Origin: Bacteroidales bacterium
GTDB lineage: Bacteria; Bacteroidota; Bacteroidia; Bacteroidales; UBA932
DNA: 62,571 bases
Assembly: GCA_017519865.1 (NCBI GenBank)
Contig: JAFWRQ010000031.1
Location: 1 to 62,571, forward strand
Direction of reading: 5' to 3'
Shown here: in pieces, positions 51,348 through 59,971 of the stretch
How positions within the stretch are numbered: position 1 is the stretch's first letter
Layout of the letters: the number at the start of each line of letters is the position of its first letter
The notes under the pieces: model-generated
What the model was told of the DNA's origin: nothing
Seen by the model: the letters and a program-made list of their open reading frames with translations, nothing else
Databases searched by the model: none
Position numbers and translations under genes: made by a program

Positions 51348-52523
51348 ATGATTGCGCATCCCATGAACGAAAAGACGTCAGCGCTTTATTCCGAATACGT
51401 CATAGACGGCGTCCCGCAGGAGCTAACGCCCGCGCAGATCCTCGACGCCTGTCTGGCGGAGGGTTCGGTGCGTACCGGTGTGGCGGACAGCTTCGAGCCC
51501 GTGGTCGACGAGACCGTCGACCCTGCCCCGAAGCCGTGCGCCACGGACCCTTCCAGGATAGGGGAGTACATCAAGCTCGTCAGGGGCATCCGTACATGGG
51601 CTTTCCCGTTTGCTTTTCCTGAGACATACACCAAGTGCCGCATAGCCTGTGCGCTGATCGATGCGATCTGGCGTCGCGGGCATTTCCGCCTTGGCGACCT
51701 GGCTCTGCGTCTCGACTGGACCTGGTCCCCGCAGCGCATCGGAGACATGTCGGCGTTCTACGCCTCGGTCTCCTCAGCGGCGGACTATATCGATTCTCTG
51801 GGTCTCAAGATTTCAGGCTATTCCTATACGGAAGTCGAATCCGGCTGCGACATTTCGGCAGTGCCGTCACTCGCGTCCATCCGTCCGGAGGACGGCGAAA
51901 CGCTCGCCGGAGAGCCCGAGTTCTTCGCCGAACTGCCTTTCCGCACCGGCCATCCCCAGCTCAAGGCCCAGAATTTCCACCCCTCGAAGTTCCTCCCGGA
52001 CCCGACCAGCTGGCTGATCTACGTCCCTTTCGAGGACTGCGAGTACCGCCTCGGGGCGTCCCTGCTGGCGCAGGCGCTCGGCTCTTCGGGGGCGATGGCC
52101 CCCCAGATCGTCGACCCCGACTATTTCATTGATTGCTACGAGGTCGTTCGCGAACTCGTTGAGGACGGAGTGGTCCTTTCGGGCGTCACTGTGGGCCGGG
52201 GAGGCCTCATCAGTGCATTGAAACGCATGACCGGGCCCAAGATCGGTGCCAGCGTCGAACTTGCCGACCTTGTACGTGCCACGGGAGAGAAGGACATCGT
52301 ACGCCTGCTGTTCGCAGAGGTCCCGGGCGTGCTGTTCCAGATTGCCGACATAGACTACGACTATGTCGATGCCGAACTACTGCTCCAGGACATCGCATTC
52401 TATCCCATGGGGCATCCCGTCCCGGGAAAACCGGGCGTGGATATCATATCCTCCGACAAACCCGGCATCCAGACCATCCTCGAGTCGCTCATCCGCAGCC
52501 AGAGCTCAGAGGGAGAAGACTGA
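51348..52523 (+). CDS. AIR-synthase-like protein of unknown function
   Basis: This 391-residue soluble protein has two halves that resemble the PurM/PurL (AIR synthase) fold. About residues 90-140 (GHFRLGDLALRLDWTWSPQRIGDMSAFYASVSSAADYIDSLGL) correspond to the ATP-binding N-terminal half. About 250-370 (ELVEDGVVLSGVTVGRGGLISALKRMTG, LLFAEVPGVLFQI, IAFYPMGHPV) correspond to the C-terminal half, but without the canonical acidic metal ligands or glycine loops. It may be a degenerate paralogue with a regulatory or unknown role. Start at 51348 or 51363 is not decided. It is divergent from folC and 16 bases before the PIN-PhoH gene. Confidence 0.55.
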   Translation: MIAHPMNEKTSALYSEYVIDGVPQELTPAQILDACLAEGSVRTGVADSFEPVVDETVDPAPKPCATDPSRIGEYIKLVRGIRTWAFPFAFPETYTKCRIACALIDAIWRRGHFRLGDLALRLDWTWSPQRIGDMSAFYASVSSAADYIDSLGLKISGYSYTEVESGCDISAVPSLASIRPEDGETLAGEPEFFAELPFRTGHPQLKAQNFHPSKFLPDPTSWLIYVPFEDCEYRLGASLLAQALGSSGAMAPQIVDPDYFIDCYEVVRELVEDGVVLSGVTVGRGGLISALKRMTGPKIGASVELADLVRATGEKDIVRLLFAEVPGVLFQIADIDYDYVDAELLLQDIAFYPMGHPVPGKPGVDIISSDKPGIQTILESLIRSQSSEGED

Positions 52524-52539
52524 CCACATACTAGATACT

Positions 52540-53919
52540 ATGCCAAGATATGCCAATGTCCCTACGGGGAAAAAGACGCACGGAAAGCCGAAGATCTTCG
52601 TGCTGGACACCAATATCATCCTGCACGACTACAAGGCCGTCCGCAAGTTCCAGGACAACAACATCGTCATTCCCATCGCCGTAATCGAGGAGCTCGACAA
52701 GTTCAAGAAAGGCAGCGACGCCCTCTCTTTCAACGCGCGCGGCTTCGTCCGCGACATCGACCGACTCACCGAGGGCAAGATGTTCGGAAAGGACGGTGTC
52801 CCTCTCGGGAAAGGACTGGGAAAGATCAAGATAGAGCCCAACCATCCTTTCTCGGATGAGTTCAAGGATTTCTTCAGCGACGACATCCCTGACCATCGCA
52901 TCCTTGCCACCGCCATGTGGGTGCGCGACAACAATCCTGACACTTTCGTCGCCCTCGTCACCAAGGATATCAACCTCCGCATGAAGGCCAAGGCCGCCGG
53001 AATGGAGGTTCAGGACTACCTTACAGACAAGGTCGAGGAGGCCAAGGTGGAAGGCGCCACAAAGGAAGTCCAGTCGATGGAACTCGATCCCTCCGTCCTT
53101 CAGGCGATCGCATACGGGAACGAGAATTCCGTCCCCTGGGAGGCGGTTACGGACACTGAACCCAGGGCGAACCAGCTTTTCAAGTTTACCTGGAAGGGCT
53201 CCGACAAGGACGTGGTTTGCGCCCGCTATGACGTGACGCGCGAACGCATCGTCCTGGTCAAGACCAGGGAAGCCTACGGCATACGTCCGCGCAACGACGA
53301 GCAGAAATTCGCGCTCGACGCTTGCCTCAATCCCAAGATCCAGCTGGTCTCGCTGACAGGCGGAGCCGGCACAGGCAAGACCTTGCTTGCCCTTGCTTCC
53401 GCCCTTGAACTGGAACGCGATTACGACCAGATCATCCTCTCCCGCCCTACCGTGATCCTAGGCAACCAGGACATCGGCTATCTCCCCGGCGACCAGAAGA
53501 TGAAGATGAGCCCGTACCTCCAGCCGCTGATGGACAACCTCAACGTCATCAAGGCCCAGTTCCGCGCTTCTTCCAAGGAAGCCCTGAAGATAGAGGGGCT
53601 TTTGAAGGATGAGAAGCTCGTCATCTCGCCGCTGGCATACATCAGGGGCCGCAGCCTCGGAAAGGCCTTCTTCATTATCGACGAGGCCCAGAACCTGACT
53701 CCCCACGAGATCAAGACCATCATCACCCGTGCGGGCGAGGGGACCAAGATGGTTTTCACCGGTGACATATTCCAGATCGACCAGCCTTACCTCGACCAGT
53801 GGTCCAACGGTTTGACACACCTTGGCGAGAAGATGATGGGGCAGAGACTTTTCGAGCACGTGTTCCTGCGCAAGGGCGAGCGCAGCGAACTTTCGGAGAT
53901 AGCAGCCAAGCTGTTATAA
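52540..53919 (+). CDS. PIN-domain / PhoH-family ATPase
   Basis: This 459-residue protein has an N-terminal PIN nuclease domain (about residues 18-160; FVLDTNIILHDYKAV, IAVIEELDKFK, with acidic residues DTN, EELD and DHRILATA). A C-terminal PhoH ATPase domain has Walker A GGAGTGKTLLALA and Walker B FFIIDEAQNLTPHE. It resembles the YlaK/PhoH2 group, which couples RNA cleavage with ATP-driven unwinding. The start MPRYANVPTGKK at 52540 is chosen because upstream codons lie inside the preceding gene and are not conserved. Confidence 0.92.
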   Translation: MPRYANVPTGKKTHGKPKIFVLDTNIILHDYKAVRKFQDNNIVIPIAVIEELDKFKKGSDALSFNARGFVRDIDRLTEGKMFGKDGVPLGKGLGKIKIEPNHPFSDEFKDFFSDDIPDHRILATAMWVRDNNPDTFVALVTKDINLRMKAKAAGMEVQDYLTDKVEEAKVEGATKEVQSMELDPSVLQAIAYGNENSVPWEAVTDTEPRANQLFKFTWKGSDKDVVCARYDVTRERIVLVKTREAYGIRPRNDEQKFALDACLNPKIQLVSLTGGAGTGKTLLALASALELERDYDQIILSRPTVILGNQDIGYLPGDQKMKMSPYLQPLMDNLNVIKAQFRASSKEALKIEGLLKDEKLVISPLAYIRGRSLGKAFFIIDEAQNLTPHEIKTIITRAGEGTKMVFTGDIFQIDQPYLDQWSNGLTHLGEKMMGQRLFEHVFLRKGERSELSEIAAKLL

Positions 53920-53954
53920 TCGACGATTTATTTTTAATTTAGGCCGGAAAGTTG

Positions 53955-53962
53955 TAAATTCG
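53955..53962 (+). promoter_or_regulatory. Possible -7 element for ppdK
   Basis: TAAATTCG differs from TAnnTTTG by one base and lies 46 bases before the ppdK ATG, in the 89-base gap after the PhoH gene. It resembles TAAATTCG at 4175-4182. Weak evidence. Confidence 0.35.
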
Positions 53963-54008
53963 CGGTCTGACAATAAGATAAATACTAATTATTAATAAAG
54001 ACGACGTT

Positions 54009-56735
54009 ATGTTTGAAAGCAAGAAAAGAGTCTATCGCTTCGGCGGCAAGCAGGCCGAGGGCGATGGTACCATGCGCGAGCTCCTTGGTGGAAAGGGAGC
54101 CAACCTGGCCGAGATGAGCAGGCTCGGAATGCCTGTTCCCGCCGGATTCACTATCACGACCGAATGCTGCGCCGAGTATTATGCCCTCGGCGGAGGATAT
54201 ACTGAAGAACTCAAGATGGATGTGGGCGCAGCCCTTATCGCCACGGAGAAGATCATGGGCAAGAAATTCGGCGACCCCGAGAATCCTCTTCTCGTCAGCT
54301 GCCGTTCCGGAGCCCGCAGCTCCATGCCCGGTATGATGGACACCATCCTCAACATCGGCCTGTGCTCCGTCACCATCCCCGGCATGATCAAGAAGACCGG
54401 CAACCCGCGCTTCGTATATGACTCTTACCGTCGTCTCATCATGATGTACTCCGACGTCGTCATGGAGAAGGCTGAGGGCATCGAGCCCGAGGACGGCCAG
54501 AGCATCCGCCAGCAGCTCGACCGCATGATGGCCGACCTGAAGGAAGCGAAGGGCTACAAGTCCGACACCGAGATCACTGCCGATGAGCTCAAGGAGCTCT
54601 GCGAGCAGTTCAAGCTCAAGGTCAAGGAAGTCCTCGGAGTCGAGTTCCCCGACACCGCCAAGGACCAGCTCTGGGGTTCCATCGGTGGAGTGTTCAAATC
54701 CTGGAACGGCAAGCGCGCCATCGCCTATAGGCGTATCGAGCGCATTCCGGACGACTGGGGCACCACCGTCAACGTCCAGTCCATGGTGTTCGGCAACATG
54801 GGTGACAACTCCGCCACCGGCGTCGCTTTCTCCCGCAATCCCGCCACCGGTGACAACAAGTTCTATGGCGAGTGGCTCATCAACGCCCAGGGCGAGGACG
54901 TCGTCGCCGGCATCCGCACCCCCAACCCTCTGAACGAGGCCACCAAGAACGACCACAACCGCAACCTCAAGTCTCTCGAGACCGCAATGCCCGAGGTCTA
55001 CAAGGAGCTCGACGAGATCCGTCTCAAGCTCGAGAACCACTTCCACGACATGCAGGACATCGAGTTCACCATCCAGGAAGGCAAGCTCTGGATGCTGCAG
55101 TGCCGTATCGGCAAGCGCACCGGCCTTGCTGCCCTGCAGATGGCCATGGATATGCTCGGCGAGGGTATGATTGACGAGAAGACCGCCATCATGCGCGTCG
55201 CTCCAGCCCAGCTCGACGAGATCCTTCACCCCATCCTTAACCCCGCTTCCGAGAAGATTGCGAGCAAGCTCGCACAGGGCCTTCCCGCTTCTCCGGGCGG
55301 AGCGGTCGGCACCATCGTCTTCACCTCCGAGGCTGCGATGGCAGTCGCCAAGAATGGCGGCAAGTGCATCCTCATCCGTGAGGAGACCTCTCCCGAGGAC
55401 ATCGAGGGTATGCGCGCTGCGGCCGGCATCCTCACCACACGCGGCGGCATGACTTCCCACGCGGCCCTCGTCGCCCGCGGCTGGGGCAAGTGCTGCATCG
55501 TCGGATGCGAGGCTATGAAGATCAATCTCGACAAGAAGACCGTCACCTTCGGCGAAGGCGGCAAGACCTTCAAGGAGGGCGAGTGGATCTCGCTCAACGG
55601 CACCAAGGGCCTCGTCTACGGTGAGAAGATCGAAACCATGGACGCTTCCGAGAACCCTCTGTTCATCAACTTCATGGCCATCGTCGACAAGTACCGCAAA
55701 CTCGGTATCCGCACCAACGCCGATACTCCCGAGGACGCCGCAAAGGCCCTCTCGTTCGGCGCCGAGGGCATCGGCCTCTTCCGTATCGAGCATATGTTCT
55801 ACGGCAAGAATTCCGAGACCCCGCTTGCCAAGCTTCGCAAGATGATCATGTGCGACACCGACAAGGAACGCAAGGCTGCCCTCTCCGAGCTCGAGCCTTT
55901 CATCAAGGCCGCAGTCAAGAGCACCATGCGCATCATGGACGGCAAGCCCGTCGTCTTCCGTCTGCTTGACCCGCCTCTCCACGAGTTCGTCCCCAAGTCT
56001 GACGACAAGAAGGCCGAACTGGCCGCCGAACTCGGCGTTTCCGTACAGGAGATCGAGAAGCGCGGCGAGAGCCTGCACGAGATCAACCCGATGATGGGTC
56101 TGCGCGGCGTACGTCTGCACGTCACCTATCCTTTCATCGCCGAGACCCAGTACAGGGCCATCTTCACCGCCACTGCCGAACTCATCAAGGAAGGCCTCAA
56201 CCCTATGCCGGAGATCATGATTCCCGTCACCGTTTCCGCCCGCGAGCTGAGTTTCCAGAAAGCCATCTGCGACCGTGTCAAGGCCGAGGTCGAGGGCCAG
56301 TGCATGGTGGCCATCTACTACAAGTTCGGTACTATGATCGAGATTCCCCGCGCTGCCCTTACCGCAGACAGGATGGCACGTGCCGCCGAATTCTTCTCAT
56401 TCGGTACCAACGACCTAACCCAGATGACCTTCGGCTTCTCGCGTGACGACGTCGGCACCTTCATGGGCGACTACCTCGGCAACAAGATCATCGACGACGA
56501 TCCGTTCCAGACCATCGACACCAAGGCCGTCGGCCGTCTTGTCGAGTTCGGTATCCAGGGCGGACGTTCCCGCAGGCCCGACCTCAAGTGCGGCATCTGC
56601 GGCGAGCACGGTGGAGACCCCGCTTCGATCGAGTTCTTCAACAAGATCGGTGTCGACTACGTCAGCTGTTCTCCTTTCCGCGTGCCCATCGCCCGCCTCG
56701 CTGCGGCCCAGGCAGTGATCAAGCAGAACGCATAA
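54009..56735 (+). CDS. ppdK: Pyruvate, phosphate dikinase
   Basis: This 908-residue enzyme interconverts pyruvate + ATP + Pi and PEP + AMP + PPi. It has an N-terminal nucleotide-binding domain (MRELLGGKGANLAEMSRLGMPVPAGFTI; SGARSSMPGMMDTILNIG), a central phosphohistidine domain (LTTRGGMTSHAALVARGWGKCCIVG), and a C-terminal TIM barrel with the catalytic cysteine in KCGICGEHGGDP. It is central to glycolysis and gluconeogenesis in anaerobes. Length fits the family (about 880-910). Preference for CTC, ATC, AAG and GAG codons suggests high expression. It ends at a clear terminator. Confidence 0.96.
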   Translation: MFESKKRVYRFGGKQAEGDGTMRELLGGKGANLAEMSRLGMPVPAGFTITTECCAEYYALGGGYTEELKMDVGAALIATEKIMGKKFGDPENPLLVSCRSGARSSMPGMMDTILNIGLCSVTIPGMIKKTGNPRFVYDSYRRLIMMYSDVVMEKAEGIEPEDGQSIRQQLDRMMADLKEAKGYKSDTEITADELKELCEQFKLKVKEVLGVEFPDTAKDQLWGSIGGVFKSWNGKRAIAYRRIERIPDDWGTTVNVQSMVFGNMGDNSATGVAFSRNPATGDNKFYGEWLINAQGEDVVAGIRTPNPLNEATKNDHNRNLKSLETAMPEVYKELDEIRLKLENHFHDMQDIEFTIQEGKLWMLQCRIGKRTGLAALQMAMDMLGEGMIDEKTAIMRVAPAQLDEILHPILNPASEKIASKLAQGLPASPGGAVGTIVFTSEAAMAVAKNGGKCILIREETSPEDIEGMRAAAGILTTRGGMTSHAALVARGWGKCCIVGCEAMKINLDKKTVTFGEGGKTFKEGEWISLNGTKGLVYGEKIETMDASENPLFINFMAIVDKYRKLGIRTNADTPEDAAKALSFGAEGIGLFRIEHMFYGKNSETPLAKLRKMIMCDTDKERKAALSELEPFIKAAVKSTMRIMDGKPVVFRLLDPPLHEFVPKSDDKKAELAAELGVSVQEIEKRGESLHEINPMMGLRGVRLHVTYPFIAETQYRAIFTATAELIKEGLNPMPEIMIPVTVSARELSFQKAICDRVKAEVEGQCMVAIYYKFGTMIEIPRAALTADRMARAAEFFSFGTNDLTQMTFGFSRDDVGTFMGDYLGNKIIDDDPFQTIDTKAVGRLVEFGIQGGRSRRPDLKCGICGEHGGDPASIEFFNKIGVDYVSCSPFRVPIARLAAAQAVIKQNA

Positions 56736-56762
56736 CATAGACTTAATCTTAATTGATTGTAG

Positions 56763-56794
56763 GAAAGGGGCTTGTCGATTGGCAAGCCCCTTTC
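56763..56794 (+). terminator. ppdK terminator
   Basis: GAAAGGGGCTTG (56763-56774) and CAAGCCCCTTTC (56783-56794) form a perfect 12-bp stem with an eight-base loop, followed by TTAC. It lies 28 bases after the ppdK stop. Confidence 0.83.
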
Positions 56795-56813
56795 TTACAA
56801 TAATGGTCCGAGA

Positions 56814-56856
56814 TTGCAAAATGCAACTGGGTTGCATAAAAGATGTCGTATCTTTG
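56814..56856 (+). promoter_or_regulatory. Promoter and palindromic operator of the DUF6512 gene
   Basis: ATGCAAC-TGG-GTTGCAT (56821-56837) is a perfect 7-3-7 palindrome. It overlaps a second one, TTGCA-AAA-TGCAA (56814-56826). TATCTTTG (56849-56856, TAnnTTTG) lies 11 bases downstream, so the palindrome covers about -42 to -26, a good place for a repressor. ATGCA-type palindromes are typical of Rrf2-like regulators, but the protein that binds here is not in the window. Confidence 0.65.
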
Positions 56857-56876
56857 GCGATGTTAGGGAAAGACTT

Positions 56877-57368
56877 ATGACTCGCAAGGAAACCACCGTC
56901 GCAATCATCGTGCTGATCATCATCGGCACCAGCATGCATTTCGTGCATCACGTGCCGTTCTTCAACCATTTCCTGGGATATGTTTTCCCGGTGATCGAAA
57001 GCGTGATGGCCCACATGAAAATGATATTCTACCCGATGCTGCTGCTCAGCCTCTACCTGGTGATAAGCCGGCGGGACATCCGAGAGGTTGGCGCCCCCAT
57101 TCTGGGCAGCCTTGCGGTAATGCCCCTGGTCATCATAGCGTTCTTCGCATATTGGATCTTTGTACGCCACGAACTGATGGCCGTCGATATGGTAATCTAC
57201 ATCTCGGCGGTAACGGGTGCCATACACCTGGCAAAGCGGTGGGAGAATACCCGCTTCGTCAGAGACCGGTGGCCGCTATGGATAATCGTTGCGGTCATGG
57301 TCATAGTGATCACCGGCTATCTGACTTACAATCCGCCGGACTGGATCATTTTCGCCGATCTGGGATAG
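56877..57368 (+). CDS. DUF6512-type inner-membrane protein
   Basis: This 163-residue membrane protein has five predicted helices. The segment FNHFLGYVFPVIESVMAHMKMIFYPML (about residues 28-55) matches the conserved FPV-ES-H-K signature of the DUF6512 family. Function unknown. The start at 56877 follows the predicted promoter by about 20 bases; an earlier ATG would sit inside the operator and the ppdK terminator. The gene is preceded by a palindromic operator, so it is regulated, possibly by a redox- or metal-sensing Rrf2 protein. It is convergent with the DUF4251 gene. Confidence 0.75.
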   Translation: MTRKETTVAIIVLIIIGTSMHFVHHVPFFNHFLGYVFPVIESVMAHMKMIFYPMLLLSLYLVISRRDIREVGAPILGSLAVMPLVIIAFFAYWIFVRHELMAVDMVIYISAVTGAIHLAKRWENTRFVRDRWPLWIIVAVMVIVITGYLTYNPPDWIIFADLG

Positions 57369-57378
57369 GTTATGTGGA

Positions 57379-57873
57379 CTATCTGAAGGAGAAGCTTCCG
57401 ACGTAGTTGATCGGCTCGCGGTTCTTGGACTGGACGAGCAGATAGGAGTTGCCGTCCACGTAGATCTGTAAGGTGTAGACGTGCGTGTCCTCGTCGGTCT
57501 TGATCAGCATCCGTACGGTATATGAACCGTCATCTCCTGTGAAGACTGCCGTGTCCTCGATGTCTGCCTCGAAGGTGAGGCCGTGGCCTCCTCCGTACGG
57601 GAGGTCCCAGGCACGCCCGAAGTAAGGCAGGTTCGACACTATATGCCCGTCTTTGACCTTGATGGAAAAACCGTTCACGTGTCTGCTGGAGCCCCTCAGG
57701 GGCATCATCCTTTCTATGTCTATCTTGAAGTCCCCGGAATTGATGCCGTCGAGTACCATCTGGGTTTCGCGCTCGATGCGCGCCTCGCGCTCGGCGCGGC
57801 TTTCCGTCAAGATGCTGCAGCCCTGGAGGAGCAGTAAGCCGATTATGAGTGATATGAATGTGGCTCTTTTCAT
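57379..57873 (-). CDS. DUF4251 lipoprotein
   Basis: This 164-residue lipoprotein has a signal ending LLLQGC (lipidated Cys19), a charged helix (RAEREARIERETQMVLDGINSGDFKIDI) and the DUF4251 core (GHIVSNLPYFGRAWDLPYGGGHGLTFEA, then DTHVYTLQIYVDGNSYLLVQSKNREPINYVG). Members are common small periplasmic proteins in Bacteroidales with no assigned activity. The ATG is 30 bases downstream of the SpoU gene on the same strand, so the two may be co-transcribed. Confidence 0.85.
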   Translation of the reverse strand: MKRATFISLIIGLLLLQGCSILTESRAEREARIERETQMVLDGINSGDFKIDIERMMPLRGSSRHVNGFSIKVKDGHIVSNLPYFGRAWDLPYGGGHGLTFEADIEDTAVFTGDDGSYTVRMLIKTDEDTHVYTLQIYVDGNSYLLVQSKNREPINYVGSFSFR

Positions 57874-57903
57874 AGCGATGGGTTTTTAATTCTTTGCAAA
57901 TAT

Positions 57904-58443
57904 TTACCGTCTGCCGGAATGGCAAAAGAAGTGCCAGAGTACGACGCCGACTGCCACGCTGACATTGAGGGAGTGTTTGGTGCCCAACTGCGGAATCTCC
58001 AGGGTGATGTCGGAGGCGTCGACAACGTCCTGGCGGACGCCCTCCACTTCGTTGCCGAAGACGAGGGCGTAGCGGCCGCCGGGCTCCGGCCGGAAGCTGT
58101 CGAGCATGACCGAGTGGACGGTCTGCTCGACTGCGACGACGGTATAGCCTGCGGCCTTGAGGGCCGCCACTGCTTCCAGCGTGTCGCCGGCGTGCTCCCA
58201 GGGGACGCTGTCCTCGGCGCCGAGGGCGGACTTGTGAATCTCGGCGGACGGGGGCACGGCGCAGATGCCGCAGAGCCAGACCTTGTCGGCCTTGAAGGCG
58301 TCAGCCGTGCGGAAGGCGGAGCCGACGTTGTGCGCACTCCGTATGTTGTCCAGCACGACCACCAGCCCGGACTCGGGGAGCGAACGGTACTCCTCAGCGC
58401 TGATGCGGCCGAGTTCTATGTTCAATAATTTTCTGTCCTTCAT
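57904..58443 (-). CDS. SpoU-family (TrmL/TrmH-like) RNA methyltransferase
   Basis: This 179-residue minimal SPOUT methyltransferase shows motif 1 LVVVLDNIRSAHNVGSAFRTADAFKADKVWLCG (catalytic Arg), motif 2 ALVFGNEVEGVRQDVVD and motif 3 LEIPQLGTKHSLNVSVAVGVVLWH. It lacks an N-terminal substrate domain, like TrmL (tRNA wobble) or short TrmH proteins. The target nucleotide is not certain. A -7 element (58449-58456) lies five bases before its ATG, so the mRNA is probably leaderless. Confidence 0.92.
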   Translation of the reverse strand: MKDRKLLNIELGRISAEEYRSLPESGLVVVLDNIRSAHNVGSAFRTADAFKADKVWLCGICAVPPSAEIHKSALGAEDSVPWEHAGDTLEAVAALKAAGYTVVAVEQTVHSVMLDSFRPEPGGRYALVFGNEVEGVRQDVVDASDITLEIPQLGTKHSLNVSVAVGVVLWHFFCHSGRR

Positions 58444-58448
58444 GTATA

Positions 58449-58456
58449 CAAAGGTA
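58449..58456 (-). promoter_or_regulatory. Predicted -7 element five bases before the SpoU ATG
   Basis: TACCTTTG on the minus strand (TAnnTTTG) is followed by TATAC and then the ATG. As in recJ and truA, this leaves no room for a leader. Confidence 0.55.
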
Positions 58457-58477
58457 GTAAAAAAGGATATTTATCAT

Positions 58478-58485
58478 TATCTTTG
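58478..58485 (+). promoter_or_regulatory. Predicted -7 element for glyA
   Basis: TATCTTTG matches TAnnTTTG, 25 bases before the glyA ATG. No TTG at the expected spacing. The region is shared with the divergent SpoU gene. Confidence 0.5.
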
Positions 58486-58510
58486 ATGCCCGAAACATGT
58501 ATTGGTTTAT

Positions 58511-59863
58511 ATGAAACAGGATCTTCAAGTTTTCGACCTGATCCGCAAGGAAAGGGACAGACAGGCCTCGGGACTCGAGCTCATCGCTTCCGAGAATTAT
58601 GTGAGCAATTATGTGATGGAAGCCATGGGTTCCATCTGCACAAATAAATACGCTGAAGGATACCCCGGCAAGCGTTATTACGGCGGCTGCCAGGTCGTCG
58701 ACCAGATCGAGCAACTCGCCATCGACAGGATCTGCAAGATCTACGACGCCGAGTATGCCAACGTCCAGCCGCATTCCGGCGCCCAGGCAAACATGGCCGT
58801 CATCATGGCCTGCCTCAAGCCCGGCGATACCTTCATGGGCCTCGACCTGTCCCAGGGAGGACACCTCACCCACGGTTCCCCTGTCAATGCTTCCGGCATC
58901 CTCTACAATGCCGTTGCATACGGCCTTAATCCCGATACCGGCAGGATCGACTACGACGCCATGGAAGCCCTCGCGCTCGAGCACAAGCCCAAGCTCATCA
59001 TCGGCGGCGCCTCCGCCTACTCCCGCGAGTGGGACTACGAGCGCATGCGCGCCATCGCCGACAAGGTCGGCGCCCTCCTCTGGATCGACATGGCCCATAC
59101 CGCCGGCCTCATCGCCGCCGGTCTGCTGAAGAATCCCGTCAAGTACGCCCATATCGTCACGTCCACCACGCATAAGACCCTCCGCGGTCCCCGTGGTGGC
59201 ATCATCCTCATCGGCAAGGACTTCGACAATCCCTGGGGCCTCACTACCCCTAAGGGCGTGGTCAAGAAGATGAGCCAGATCATCGACTCCAGCGTATTCC
59301 CCGGCATCCAGGGCGGTCCGCTTGAGCACGTCATCGCCGCCAAGGCAGTCGCTTTCTACGAGGCCATGCAGCCTGAGTACGTGACCTACCAGAAGCAGGT
59401 GATCGCCAATGCCCAGGCCATGTGCAAGGCTTTCCTCGACAGGGGATACCACGTAGTTTCCGACGGCACGGACAATCACCTGATGCTCATCGACCTCCGA
59501 ACCAAGTTCCCCGAGGTGTCAGGCCGCGTTGCCGAGAAGGAGCTCGAGAAGGCTGACATCACCCTCAATAAGAACATGGTCCCTTATGACACGCGCAACG
59601 CCTTCCAGACCTCGGGATTCCGCATCGGTACCCCTGCCGTCACTTCCCGCGGTTTCGTCGAGAAGGACATGGAAGACATCGTCGAACTGATCGACATGGT
59701 CCTGTCATCCTGTGCGGCTCACATCGACGCCATTACCCTCAAGAAGGGCGACGTGCCCACCGAGGAGCAGAACGCCTCGCTCTACGAGCACAGGGCGCTC
59801 ATCGAGAAGGTCGCTTCCAAGGTCCACCAGATGACTGCCGGCTATCCTTTGAACAAGTATTAG
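58511..59863 (+). CDS. glyA: Serine hydroxymethyltransferase
   Basis: This 450-residue PLP enzyme interconverts serine and glycine with tetrahydrofolate. Seen: [13 protein letters not shown] near the N-terminus, [26 protein letters not shown], and the PLP lysine in [15 protein letters not shown]. The C-terminal part contains [16 protein letters not shown]. The ATG at 58511 gives the normal [14 protein letters not shown] opening; a TTG nine bases earlier is less likely. It ends one base before the palindrome of the groESL promoter. Confidence 0.96.
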   Translation: MKQDLQVFDLIRKERDRQASGLELIASENYVSNYVMEAMGSICTNKYAEGYPGKRYYGGCQVVDQIEQLAIDRICKIYDAEYANVQPHSGAQANMAVIMACLKPGDTFMGLDLSQGGHLTHGSPVNASGILYNAVAYGLNPDTGRIDYDAMEALALEHKPKLIIGGASAYSREWDYERMRAIADKVGALLWIDMAHTAGLIAAGLLKNPVKYAHIVTSTTHKTLRGPRGGIILIGKDFDNPWGLTTPKGVVKKMSQIIDSSVFPGIQGGPLEHVIAAKAVAFYEAMQPEYVTYQKQVIANAQAMCKAFLDRGYHVVSDGTDNHLMLIDLRTKFPEVSGRVAEKELEKADITLNKNMVPYDTRNAFQTSGFRIGTPAVTSRGFVEKDMEDIVELIDMVLSSCAAHIDAITLKKGDVPTEEQNASLYEHRALIEKVASKVHQMTAGYPLNKY

Positions 59864-59904
59864 TGACATTTTGTCAGTCCAGGTCGGCTGGCACATCCTT
59901 TGAT
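59864..59904 (+). promoter_or_regulatory. Sigma-54-like promoter with upstream palindrome, groESL
   Basis: CTGGCACATCCTTTGAT (59888-59904) keeps the GG of the -24 box and the TTG of the -12 box of the sigma-54 consensus (YTGGCACG, four bases, TTGCW) at the right spacing. The -12 C is replaced by A. Twelve bases upstream, TGACA-TTT-TGTCA (59864-59876) is a perfect palindrome starting right after the glyA stop. The predicted start is near 59915. No CIRCE element is present. Confidence 0.5.
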
Positions 59905-59914
59905 TTTATTATAG

Positions 59915-59944
59915 GCGTCCCCGGTTTTCCGGGGGCGCTTTTTT
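59915..59944 (+). terminator. glyA terminator / groESL leader hairpin
   Basis: GCGTCCCCGG (59915-59924) and CCGGGGGCGC (59929-59938) form a 10-bp stem with one G-T, TTTT loop and a following T6 run. It is a textbook terminator for glyA, but it lies downstream of the predicted sigma-54 start and only 28 bases before the groES ATG. It could also act as an attenuator or 5' stabilising hairpin of the groESL mRNA. Confidence 0.82.
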
Positions 59945-59971
59945 GCAATATCGACTAAAAAAACAAATATC

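Noticed and set aside
52363-52539. Upstream extension of the PIN-PhoH gene by 59 residues
   Set aside because: It lies inside the end of the preceding gene in another frame; the PIN domain starts normally at MPRYANVPTG.
53985-56120. A 711-codon open frame antisense to ppdK (and similar long antisense frames over the MFS gene, OmpA gene and tuf)
   Set aside because: These are shadows of highly biased genes. Sense products are certain by motif, and the antisense products are low-complexity.
59864-59970. CIRCE element for HrcA control of groESL
   Set aside because: No TTAGCACTC/GAGTGCTAA inverted repeat is present; the palindrome found (TGACA/TGTCA) is different.
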